Shown: positions 7,756-15,300 of the stretch, piece after piece | How positions within the stretch are numbered: position 1 is the first letter of the stretch | Layout: each line of letters begins with the position of its first letter | NCBI GenBank assembly: GCA_023301795.1 | Contig: JALZVU010000191.1 | Span: 1-33,184 of the forward strand | Direction: 5' to 3' | Origin: Granulosicoccus sp. | GTDB taxonomy: Bacteria; Pseudomonadota; Gammaproteobacteria; Granulosicoccales; Granulosicoccaceae | DNA length: 33,184 nucleotides | Notes under the pieces: model-generated | Seen by the model: only the letters and a program-made list of their open reading frames with translations | Told to the model about the DNA's origin: nothing | Databases searched by the model: none | Program-made: the position numbers and the translations under genes

Positions 7756-9774
7756 CTAGATTGCCGATCTTGAAAGTTGTCTTAGTTGAACTAAATCATT
7801 GCGGTAGTGGCAGGCAACGCAGTGCCCGTTTTGAGAAACTGGGTCGAGCGTTGGAACCTCTTTGCTGCATCGATCATCTGCCAATGGGCAACGTAGGCGA
7901 AAGCTACAGCCCGACGGGATGTTGGCAGGATCTGGCGGCTCCCCTGAGACAACAAATTTTTCAGCTGTGCGCTCCTTCGGATGGTCCACTGGAATCGACG
8001 CTAGCAGAGCGTGTGTGTATGGATGTCTTGAATTTGAAAACACATCGTCTTTCAAGCCAATTTCAACCACCTTGCCTAAATACATAATGGCAATGCGGTC
8101 GGACACATGGCGTAGTACACCTAAATCATGGGAAATGAAAATGAAACCGGCCTGGCTTTTTGCGCTCAAGTCATCAAGTAGGTTGACCACTTGCGCTTGA
8201 ACAGAAACATCCAGTGCAGAGGTTGGCTCATCCAGCAGTATGACTGTTGGATCAAGCGCCAACGCCCTGGCAATTGCAACCCGTTGACGTTGACCACCAG
8301 ATAGTTCAGATGGGAGGCGATCGAGATAGATTTCGAGTAATCCCACGGCATCGATTAGTTCGGCAATGCGCTTGGATATAAGGGCTCGATTCCATCCGGC
8401 AATTTTCATTGGCTCAGCGATTATCGAGCGAATGGTCATACGTCTATCTAAAGACGATGTGGGGTCTTGAAACACCATTTGTATGTCGCGACGCACCTCT
8501 CGCAGTGCTTGCCCTCGTAGACCTGATATTTCGCGACCGTTAACTTCAATGCTTCCAGCATTTGCCGAAAGCAATCCCATTGCAAGTCTTGCTAACGTGG
8601 ACTTACCGCACCCAGACTCACCAGCCAGTCCAAGTGTCTCTCCACGACGAACTTCCAAGTCAATACCATTGACCGCATGTACCTGAGCAAATGACTTTCT
8701 CAGGCCTTTGACTTTCAGAACAACATCACCCGTTGGACGCGGATTTTTCTCCTTGCTGATCTCAATAGCGCCTGTCAAAGGCGTGCTCATGAGCGACTCA
8801 TGAAAATGACAAGCGACCGCACGTTCGGAGCTAATCCGGTTCAACCCCGGGGGGTGTGTCTTGCAGATATCCCTGACGTAACGACACCTTGGATGGAATG
8901 CACATCCCTGCACTGCATCAGCAGAAGAAGGAGGCAGGCCTGTGATTGAGGCAAGACGGCCACGATCATGTGTTGAAGACGGGCGGCTTTCAAGTAGCGC
9001 ACGTGTATAGGGATGGGCCGGTCTGTCAAAGAGATCATTAACGGGTGTCTCCTCGATAATGCGCCCTGCGTACATTACGATGACACGTTGGGCGAGTTCA
9101 GCGACCAGACCTAAATCGTGGGTAATTACCACAGAAGCGACCTGATGTTTTTCTTGAAGATCGCGAATAACACCTACTATCTGAGCCTGTACGGTAACGT
9201 CCAGTGCCGTGGTTGGTTCATCTGCGATGATGATGCCCGGCTCACCTGACAGTGCCATTGCGATGAGCGCCCGTTGGCGCATCCCACCGGAAAACTCATG
9301 CGCAAACTGATGGGTCCGGAGCTCGGGGTTGGCGATACCCACCTCGCCAAGTAAACGAACCGCATGCTCATGCAGTTGCCGTTTCGAAGCACGTCGATCA
9401 TGCGCCGCAATAGTCTCAGAGACTTGCTTGCCAATCTTCATCGTCGGGTTGAGTGAGGTCATCGGGTTCTGGAAAATCATCGAAATTTCAGTACCGCGTA
9501 ACTCGTCTAGACGCACTTGTGTTGTATCTTTTATATCTTCGCCATTGAGAGTAATTGAGTCTGCCTGGACAATAGCGCTCGAGGGCAGAAGCCCTAGAGA
9601 TGCAAGCATGGTTACCGACTTGCCAGACCCGGACTCACCCACAATGGCAACCTGTTCTGCCTGGTTGATCGCAAAACTAACGCCGTCTATCACATGATGC
9701 TGACCCTTGTTGGTGCGGAACGACACGTTCATGTTCTCAACAACAAGCACTGGTTTTCTGCAATTATCGCTCAT
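7756..9774 (-). CDS. Fused dipeptide/oligopeptide-type ABC transporter ATPase (DppD-DppF in one chain)
   Basis: This is a 672-residue double ATPase that drives the two permeases downstream of the sulfatase genes. Half one carries Walker A GESGSGKSV (about residues 46-54), signature EFSGGMRQRALIA and Walker B GIIIADEPTTALD, then the cysteine-bearing oligopeptide C-terminal extension (GCAFHPRCRYVRDIC). Half two repeats the plan with GESGCGKST (about 383), ELSGGQRQRVAIARAL, VILLDEPTSALDVSVQAQ and GCSFRLRCPLADDRC. Fusion of the D and F subunits is known from GsiA-like systems. The ATG overlaps the preceding permease stop by four bases. Both catalytic sites look intact. Confidence 0.92.
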   Translation of the reverse strand: MSDNCRKPVLVVENMNVSFRTNKGQHHVIDGVSFAINQAEQVAIVGESGSGKSVTMLASLGLLPSSAIVQADSITLNGEDIKDTTQVRLDELRGTEISMIFQNPMTSLNPTMKIGKQVSETIAAHDRRASKRQLHEHAVRLLGEVGIANPELRTHQFAHEFSGGMRQRALIAMALSGEPGIIIADEPTTALDVTVQAQIVGVIRDLQEKHQVASVVITHDLGLVAELAQRVIVMYAGRIIEETPVNDLFDRPAHPYTRALLESRPSSTHDRGRLASITGLPPSSADAVQGCAFHPRCRYVRDICKTHPPGLNRISSERAVACHFHESLMSTPLTGAIEISKEKNPRPTGDVVLKVKGLRKSFAQVHAVNGIDLEVRRGETLGLAGESGCGKSTLARLAMGLLSANAGSIEVNGREISGLRGQALREVRRDIQMVFQDPTSSLDRRMTIRSIIAEPMKIAGWNRALISKRIAELIDAVGLLEIYLDRLPSELSGGQRQRVAIARALALDPTVILLDEPTSALDVSVQAQVVNLLDDLSAKSQAGFIFISHDLGVLRHVSDRIAIMYLGKVVEIGLKDDVFSNSRHPYTHALLASIPVDHPKERTAEKFVVSGEPPDPANIPSGCSFRLRCPLADDRCSKEVPTLDPVSQNGHCVACHYRNDLVQLRQLSRSAI

Positions 9775-10613
9775 GTGATTCTCTTTGATGTCACATGTTG
9801 TGGATCAAGGCCATCACGCAGAGCGTCTGCAAGTAGGTTGATGGCAACCAACACCACTGTCAACGCAATGCCGGGGAAGATCGCATACGCCGGGATAATG
9901 TCGATAAAACGCAGCGCGTCGGCCAACATTTGGCCCCAACTGGGTGTAGGAGGCTGAACACCCAGGCCAAGAAAAGACAGCCCTGCTTCAAGCAGGATTG
10001 CAATGCCGACCGACAGACTTGCCTGTACGATGAGAGGTCCCATAGAGTTTGGGAGTATGTGGCGCATCATGATCCGTCCTGAACGTGCGCCCATGGATTG
10101 AGCGGCCTCAACATATTCTTGTTGGCGTTCGATAAGCGCAATGGCTCGAGCAAGGCGCGCAAACAATGGAGATTGGGCAATTGCAATTGCAATCGCCACT
10201 TGTATAAAACCCGGACCCAGAATCGCCACCACAGCTGCCGCAAGCAAAATTGCCGGAAATGCACTGATCGCATCTGAAATACGCATCATTACCGCATCAG
10301 TTATTCCCCCGAGATAACCCGCTGTTATTCCCATAAACGTGCCCAGCAACGCTCCTAATACAACTGCAAGCGCACCTGCAATCAGTGACACTCGAGATCC
10401 ATACAGTGTTCGGGTATAGATATCGCGACCTAGGAAATCGGTACCAAAAGGGTGTGTCCAGGACATGCCTAACAGTTCATTACCGCGAATTTGCTCGTTA
10501 GGTCCGTACGGCGTTAGAAGTGGTGCGAATATCGATAGTAGAATGACAATCGATATCAGGATCAGTCCAATCCGACCACCACGATGATGCCAAAGGTACT
10601 GTAAACCTGCCAT
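9771..10613 (-). CDS. Oligopeptide-type ABC transporter permease (DppC class)
   Basis: This is a 280-residue inner-membrane permease with an N-terminal anchor (LILISIVILLSIFAPLLTPY) and the BPD_transp_1 core. The FGTDFLGRDIYTRTLYGSRV motif just after the first helix is diagnostic for the DppC/OppC subunit. The EAA loop reads EYVEAAQSMGARSGRIMMRH (about residues 160-180). Its start overlaps the stop of the DppB-type gene (TGATG), and its stop overlaps the ATPase start. It acts with the neighbouring permease as the transport channel. Confidence 0.9.
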   Translation of the reverse strand: MAGLQYLWHHRGGRIGLILISIVILLSIFAPLLTPYGPNEQIRGNELLGMSWTHPFGTDFLGRDIYTRTLYGSRVSLIAGALAVVLGALLGTFMGITAGYLGGITDAVMMRISDAISAFPAILLAAAVVAILGPGFIQVAIAIAIAQSPLFARLARAIALIERQQEYVEAAQSMGARSGRIMMRHILPNSMGPLIVQASLSVGIAILLEAGLSFLGLGVQPPTPSWGQMLADALRFIDIIPAYAIFPGIALTVVLVAINLLADALRDGLDPQHVTSKRIT

Positions 10614-11572
10614 CAGGACTTCCCACCGACAGAGCCTCGAACGCGCGGATCAAACAATCCATAGGATAGATCAATAAGCAGATTGACCAGTATGTAAATA
10701 ACGACAAAATACATCAGTGCGCCCTGCACAAGTACGATGTCTCGATTCTTGATTGCCTCTATGGTCAAGCGACCTAGTCCCGGCCAATTAAAGACCGCCT
10801 CAATCAGAATTGCGCCGCTTAGCATCTGGCCAAATCGCAATCCCAGGACCGTCAGAACCGGGATTGCTGCATTGCGCAGAATATGATGGCGCATCAGCCA
10901 TCGTGGTCCTAGACCTTTTGCTCGCGCTACAGTCACGTAGTCCCGTGATAGCTCGTCCAGCACGCTGGCGCGAACCAGTCGCGCAATCATCGCAATTGAA
11001 TCCAGTGACAAGGCGACAGCAGGCATAACCAGGTATCTTAGTGCGTTGAGTGGCTCATCAGAGAACGATTTACGTCCACCCGATGGCAACCACCCGAGCC
11101 AGACCGCAAAGCACAAAATGCCCAGGATACCGAACCAGAAATTAGGGATCGACAAGACAAAGGAGTTAACCACTGTGATGGTGCCATCGATCCAACGGCC
11201 TTGGTTTTGTGCGGCCACCATACCAACGAAAACACCGAACGTAGAAGCTATCAAAATGGCTGCTATAGCAAGTTCCAACGTCGCCGCCAATCGGCTGGTG
11301 ATCAGCTCTTCCACTGGGCGCCCGATAATATGCGATGTGCCAAGATCGCCCTGCAGAGCAGCAGTCGCCCACTTCACGTATTGCACCGGCAACGGTTGAT
11401 CAAGGCCGAGCTTTCGTTCTAATGCAGCGACGACTTCAGGCGTAGGGTCAGGCCCGGCAAGCACGGTGACCGCATCGCCAGGTACCAAGTGCATTATCAA
11501 AAACACGACTACTGAGACCATCACGATGACTACCAGGGTCTGCATCAAACGATTCAGTAGGTAGGGCAGCAT
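10613..11572 (-). CDS. Oligopeptide-type ABC transporter permease (DppB class)
   Basis: This is a 319-residue inner-membrane permease. The N terminus is the typical DppB/OppB helix (LLNRLMQTLVVIVMVSVVVF) followed by HLVPGDAV. The EAA region reads DYVTVARAKGLGPRWLMRHH, and a downstream GAILIEAVFNWPGLGRLTIE segment is also family-typical. It overlaps the formylglycine-generating enzyme gene by a single base (TGATG) and is followed directly by the DppC-type permease. This tight packing ties the transporter to the sulfatase pair in one transcript. Confidence 0.9.
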   Translation of the reverse strand: MLPYLLNRLMQTLVVIVMVSVVVFLIMHLVPGDAVTVLAGPDPTPEVVAALERKLGLDQPLPVQYVKWATAALQGDLGTSHIIGRPVEELITSRLAATLELAIAAILIASTFGVFVGMVAAQNQGRWIDGTITVVNSFVLSIPNFWFGILGILCFAVWLGWLPSGGRKSFSDEPLNALRYLVMPAVALSLDSIAMIARLVRASVLDELSRDYVTVARAKGLGPRWLMRHHILRNAAIPVLTVLGLRFGQMLSGAILIEAVFNWPGLGRLTIEAIKNRDIVLVQGALMYFVVIYILVNLLIDLSYGLFDPRVRGSVGGKS

Positions 11573-12405
11573 CAGCTCTTCTCCGCCACATCCCAGACGA
11601 GTCGAAAACCGATATGGTTAGTGGACATGTCGGCACTAACAGGATGGCGCGCTGCTGGGCGGTAACGCTGGCAATAGGATGGCGAACACAGGTGCGAACC
11701 GCCCTTGATTACAAATCTAGTTTCCTTCGACTGTAATCCACAGCAAGCATGGGTGCGATGAGAGTCGGCGAATGGGTCAGCTGTCCACTCCCATACGTTG
11801 CCGATCATGTCGTACAAACCCGCCGGGTTCGGTGCAAAACTCCCAACCGGAGTTGTTCCCCAAGGCGCTAAACCTGTCTCTCGCGAATAGGGATATCCGC
11901 GTGCCCAAATATTGGCCGCTCGTTCGCCATTGGGCGTCAGCTCATCACCCCAAATATATTCTTGTCTGCCTTGGCCAACGCTTGCGGCGTATTCCCACTC
12001 AGGCTCTGTAGGCAACCTCGCGCCGGCCCATTCAGCAAAGGCACGCGCATCTGATAACGAGACCTGTACCACTGGATGCTCATCATGCGCTTGTGTGATA
12101 AGAGACTGACCATCTGGTTTTCGCCAACAGGCACCTGGCGTAACAACCCAGCCATCAGACACGGCATTGATCTCGTGGGCAGGCGGCGTGAACACCGCTC
12201 CTGAGCTCAAACGCTCCGCATCGCTTACGTAATTGGTGGCTTCGACAAAGACTGTAAAGTCTGCATTAGTAACTGGTCTGGTTTCTATACCAAACTCACT
12301 GACACTGCGTAAATGACGAGGAGATTCCTCAGGATAATGTCGATCGGAGCCTGCCCAGAAAGTGCCTGATGAAAGTCGTACCCGCACACACTCACGCTTG
12401 GCCAT
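11572..12405 (-). CDS. Formylglycine-generating enzyme (SUMF1/FGE family), probable sulfatase activator
   Basis: This 277-residue protein has the FGE-sulfatase fold. It starts with VRLSSGTFWAGSDRHYPEES, then TRPVTNADFTVFVEATNYVS, and a C-terminal block GNVWEWTADPF, KGGSHLCSPSYCQRYRPAAR and NHIGFRLVWD. The two cysteines of LCSPSYC (residues 240 and 245 from this start) align with the copper-binding catalytic pair of aerobic FGE (Cys336/Cys341 in human SUMF1). This supports a real oxidase rather than one of the many catalytically unrelated FGE-fold proteins. Such enzymes convert the sulfatase Cys to formylglycine. The neighbouring sulfatase has exactly that Cys-type site. ATG 12405 is preferred to an in-frame TTG at 12426 that overlaps the sulfatase gene; neither has a clear ribosome site. 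No signal peptide is seen. Confidence 0.85.
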   Translation of the reverse strand: MAKRECVRVRLSSGTFWAGSDRHYPEESPRHLRSVSEFGIETRPVTNADFTVFVEATNYVSDAERLSSGAVFTPPAHEINAVSDGWVVTPGACWRKPDGQSLITQAHDEHPVVQVSLSDARAFAEWAGARLPTEPEWEYAASVGQGRQEYIWGDELTPNGERAANIWARGYPYSRETGLAPWGTTPVGSFAPNPAGLYDMIGNVWEWTADPFADSHRTHACCGLQSKETRFVIKGGSHLCSPSYCQRYRPAARHPVSADMSTNHIGFRLVWDVAEKS

Positions 12406-12419
12406 TGTTTGTGCTGCAA

Positions 12420-13910
12420 CTACCAATTAGCAACCCTCGGCTGAGACCGATCTTCGGTGTGGTCTAGAACATCTAATAGCTGATCTTTAAGACGCTCTCT
12501 TAGTTCTCGATGCGCCTTGTCGTGATATAGATTGACTAACTCGCCTGGGTCTGTCTCCAAGTCATAAAGCTCGCCGTCGCGTTTGCGATCTGTCGCCGGT
12601 TCACCATGCCAGATGACAAGTTTATACTGTTCGTGACGAAACATCGTTGTGTGAACAGCCGGCTGCGCCGGATGGCCACTGTCGCGGTATTCACACAATG
12701 CCCAGTTTCGCCAATCCGTATTACCGGAAAACAACCCCATGAGTGATGCACCCTGCGCACTGTTTGTTCCTTTTGCACGGCCCACGTCCAGATAAGTTGA
12801 GGTCAGATCAATCCATTGGACGATTTCAGGCACCTGCGTATCCCCTGGTATATGCCCAGGCCAGCGAAGAATCAGTGGAACCCGTGTGCAGCAATCGTAC
12901 ATCATCGGACCCTTCAGCAATATGCCATGGTCGCCGAGCATTTCACCATGGTCAGATGTAAATACAACCAATGTATTTTCGGCTTGGCCGGCCGCCTCTA
13001 AAGCATCCAGAATACGCCCAACTTCCTGATCGACCATTGTGATCATGGCGTAATAGGAAGCCCGAACCTCTCTAAGCTCTTCTTCGGAATAATCCAGAAA
13101 CCCTGGCGCATTGCCGCCCATCGATTTCTCGGAATACAGGGTTTGAACGTCGGGTTTTGTGTCCAGTTCACCCTTTGTCTGAATGGGGCCCGGAATAGTC
13201 TCGGCATCAAACAGCTTACGAAATTCTTCAGGGGCGCCAAAAGGATGGTGTGGATCAAAAAAGTTAGCGATCAGAAAGAACGGTTGATTACTTTCGCGAG
13301 CACCCTCTTCATCTTCAATGAAGTGAATGGCTCGATCTGCCACCCAATGACTGAAATGTGCTTCCACCGGCACGACATCCATCGGTGTCGCACCGCGTGA
13401 TTTATTCCCGGCCTCGGCATTGTCTGCATCACCTTCTGAAGGGAATACGCTGGTGTATACGTCCGGGTGGTTAATCTTCAACCACCGCAGGTAAGCGTTT
13501 TGCGGCGAACGGTGGATAGGGTCGTGCGCCCATTCAAAAAATCGATAGCCATCATCAAAGCGTTTTTCTGTCTGCCAGCCTCCACACGCTGAAAGGTGCT
13601 GCTTACCGACCATACCGCAATCGTAACCGGCATCAGCCAACACTCGGGTGAACATCTTGCGGTGGTCCGGCATGGCAACGCCGTTGGCCCAAAGCCCATG
13701 GTTGCGTGCGTACATGCCGGTAAACAGCGAAGCCCGTGACGGACTACAAATAGTGTTCTGAACATAGCATTGCTCGAACATCGCCCCCTGGGCCGCCAGT
13801 CTATCGAGGTTTGGGGTTTTTGCATGGCTGTTTCCGTAACACCCAAGCGTATCAAATCGCTGTTGATCGGTGCACAGCATCAGAATATTAGGCCTCGCGG
13901 CTTGACTCAT
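12420..13910 (-). CDS. Type I sulfatase, cysteine class (CSPSR), probably cytoplasmic
   Basis: This 496-residue member of the alkaline phosphatase/sulfatase superfamily hydrolyses a sulfate ester or sulfamate. The N-terminal metal site is NILMLCTDQQRFDTLG. The modification motif CSPSR starts at Cys55, so activity requires conversion to formylglycine. The second metal site is TSDHGEMLGDHG, followed by LLKGPMMYDC with the conserved Lys. ATG 13910 (MSQAARPNILML) is chosen because the family begins there; the frame is open up to 14003 but the extra residues do not look like a signal peptide. Lack of a signal peptide points to desulfation inside the cell after import, matching the ABC importer in the same operon. 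It is the first gene of the operon and is divergent from the LysR gene. The substrate cannot be read from the sequence. Confidence 0.88.
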   Translation of the reverse strand: MSQAARPNILMLCTDQQRFDTLGCYGNSHAKTPNLDRLAAQGAMFEQCYVQNTICSPSRASLFTGMYARNHGLWANGVAMPDHRKMFTRVLADAGYDCGMVGKQHLSACGGWQTEKRFDDGYRFFEWAHDPIHRSPQNAYLRWLKINHPDVYTSVFPSEGDADNAEAGNKSRGATPMDVVPVEAHFSHWVADRAIHFIEDEEGARESNQPFFLIANFFDPHHPFGAPEEFRKLFDAETIPGPIQTKGELDTKPDVQTLYSEKSMGGNAPGFLDYSEEELREVRASYYAMITMVDQEVGRILDALEAAGQAENTLVVFTSDHGEMLGDHGILLKGPMMYDCCTRVPLILRWPGHIPGDTQVPEIVQWIDLTSTYLDVGRAKGTNSAQGASLMGLFSGNTDWRNWALCEYRDSGHPAQPAVHTTMFRHEQYKLVIWHGEPATDRKRDGELYDLETDPGELVNLYHDKAHRELRERLKDQLLDVLDHTEDRSQPRVANW

Positions 13911-13926
13911 GTCGTGAAACCTCAGT

Positions 13927-14011
13927 TTGCTTAGCTGTGGAGCGGCAAGAATACTCACTGTAAACCATAAGTACCAATAATCATTTACAATCTTGCCATG
14001 CATTTTTGTAA
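13927..14011. promoter_or_regulatory. Divergent regulatory region between the sulfatase operon and the LysR gene
   Basis: The 113-base gap between the two start codons holds a dyad TTACAA (13985-13990) and TTGTAA (14006-14011) with a 15-base spacer. That is compatible with a LysR-type site. For the regulator, TTGCTT (13927-13932) and AATACT (13950-13955) with 17 bases between could form a sigma-70-like promoter, which would put the dyad downstream of it. A divergently encoded LysR protein acting on the shared intergenic region is the common arrangement. The exact promoters are guesses. Confidence 0.4.
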
Positions 14012-14023
14012 TATCATTCGAGG

Positions 14024-14929
14024 ATGAACACCACGCATCTAAAATTTTTCGTCGAAGTCGCCGAACACCAATCGATTACAAAAGCCGCCAAGGCCTTAAA
14101 TCTTACACAGCCTGCTGTAACACGCGGCATTCTCCAATTGGAGGAAGAGCTACAGGTCAGTTTGTTTGACAGAATGCCGCGTTCAATGCACTTGACTCGA
14201 TTTGGTGAGAGTTACCTTAGGCATGTGCGGGCAGTGTTTGCACAGCTACAAAATGCCCAAGCAGAATTACGACATCTTGCCGATTCACCTATTGACGAAA
14301 TTGTTATAGGAGCCGGACCCACATGGTTGATGGGCGTACTGCCTGAGGTACTCGGCGAGTTCACTCGCAACAATCCAAATGTGACGATCCGTGTCCGTGG
14401 TGGCTATGACAAACAGTTGTCAGAGATGCTCGATCGCGGTGAGGTTTCATTTATCCTGTCAGATACCAATAAGGCGCAGATCAACGATGACATGGTGGAA
14501 ATACCGTTGATTCATTGCGAATATATTGTGGCGTGCCGAAAAAATCATCCGCTGGCTGGACGTGCAAAGGTTCCGTTGTCTGAATTGCTGGACTATCCCT
14601 GGGCAATGCCTGATCAGGCCGAACGTGCACTCGCAAGATTAACAGGGATTTATTTTGCCGAAAGTCTGAACGCCCCAGAGCCCTTGATTCGTTCAACATC
14701 GCTGAGCTTTATTTTAAGGCTCTTGGGCGCGTCAGACACGCTGACATTCGTGGTGAAGTCATCGTTACGCCAGCTTCACTCCGGGAAACTGGCAATAGTA
14801 GATGTCGATCATGTTTTGCCAACACGCAACGCTGGCATTGTAAGGCGCAAAGATGACTGGGAAAGTCCGGTCGTTGCTAATCTTGTGCAGCTATTGTGTC
14901 GCTATTGCAAGAAGAACCCTAATCAATAA
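14024..14929 (+). CDS. LysR-family transcriptional regulator
   Basis: This is a 301-residue LysR regulator with an N-terminal winged helix-turn-helix (residues about 3-60, including FVEVAEHQSITKAAKALNLT and PAVTRGILQLEEEL) and a C-terminal effector-binding domain (from about 90, IVIGAGPTWLMGVLPEVLGE). It is divergent from the sulfatase/FGE/ABC operon and is therefore the likely regulator of it, presumably sensing the imported compound, a desulfated product or sulfur status. GAGG directly abuts the ATG with no spacing, so the ribosome site is unusual. No other ATG fits the family N terminus. Confidence 0.9.
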   Translation: MNTTHLKFFVEVAEHQSITKAAKALNLTQPAVTRGILQLEEELQVSLFDRMPRSMHLTRFGESYLRHVRAVFAQLQNAQAELRHLADSPIDEIVIGAGPTWLMGVLPEVLGEFTRNNPNVTIRVRGGYDKQLSEMLDRGEVSFILSDTNKAQINDDMVEIPLIHCEYIVACRKNHPLAGRAKVPLSELLDYPWAMPDQAERALARLTGIYFAESLNAPEPLIRSTSLSFILRLLGASDTLTFVVKSSLRQLHSGKLAIVDVDHVLPTRNAGIVRRKDDWESPVVANLVQLLCRYCKKNPNQ

Positions 14930-15077
14930 CAGTAAGTGAGAACACGCATTGCCTCTGCACCTTTAGGCATTGCCCGGGATGCGTTGGGTATGACTAGCGC
15001 GTTGCGATCACTGGAACTCAAATTCGCCATGTATTTCAAAATACTGCACACCCTGCATAGTACGGTCATATCAGACT

Positions 15078-15170
15078 GAGATATTGAACTTTTACGAGAT
15101 ATGATCGGTCCGAATGCCAGTGATTTGAAGCAAGCTATCTTTGTTATGTTGAGTGCGCGCTATGAGATAT
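15078..15170 (+). repeat. Three GAGATAT copies upstream of the adenylation gene
   Basis: GAGATAT occurs at 15078-15084, 15096-15102 and 15164-15170. The inverse element ATATC at 15068-15072 forms a short dyad with the first copy. The first two copies start 18 bases apart. They may be binding half-sites for a regulator of the adenylation and carrier genes, but a heptamer can repeat by chance in AT-rich sequence. Confidence 0.25.
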
Positions 15171-15210
15171 CGCGTTGGCTGGACAATTCCCAAATCTACT
15201 ACATTTATAC

Positions 15211-15241
15211 TTGCCCAATGCTTGTATTTAGTCGTGATAAT
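15211..15241 (+). promoter_or_regulatory. Possible sigma-70-like promoter for the adenylation/carrier genes
   Basis: TTGCCC (15211-15216) is followed after 18 bases by TGATAA (15235-15240), or after 19 bases by GATAAT. This lies 60-90 bases before the ATG at 15301. The match is moderate and spacing is slightly long. It is the best candidate I could find in the 371-base gap. Confidence 0.3.
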
Positions 15242-15300
15242 TTTGTCGTTTTAATACATTCACATGAGCCGAAATAGCAACATCAAGCGTACAACGTTAT

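Larger units (their letters stand above)
14930..15300. other. 371-base gene-free stretch before the adenylation gene
   Basis: I see no convincing coding region here. The left part has a repeated GCATTGCC (14946-14953 and 14967-14974) and an ACGCAT/ATGCGT inverted pair (14944-14949, 14979-14984) that could form a weak structure after the LysR gene. The motif GAGATAT occurs three times (15078, 15096, 15164). The right end is AT-rich and probably holds the promoter of the adenylation gene. Confidence 0.5.
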
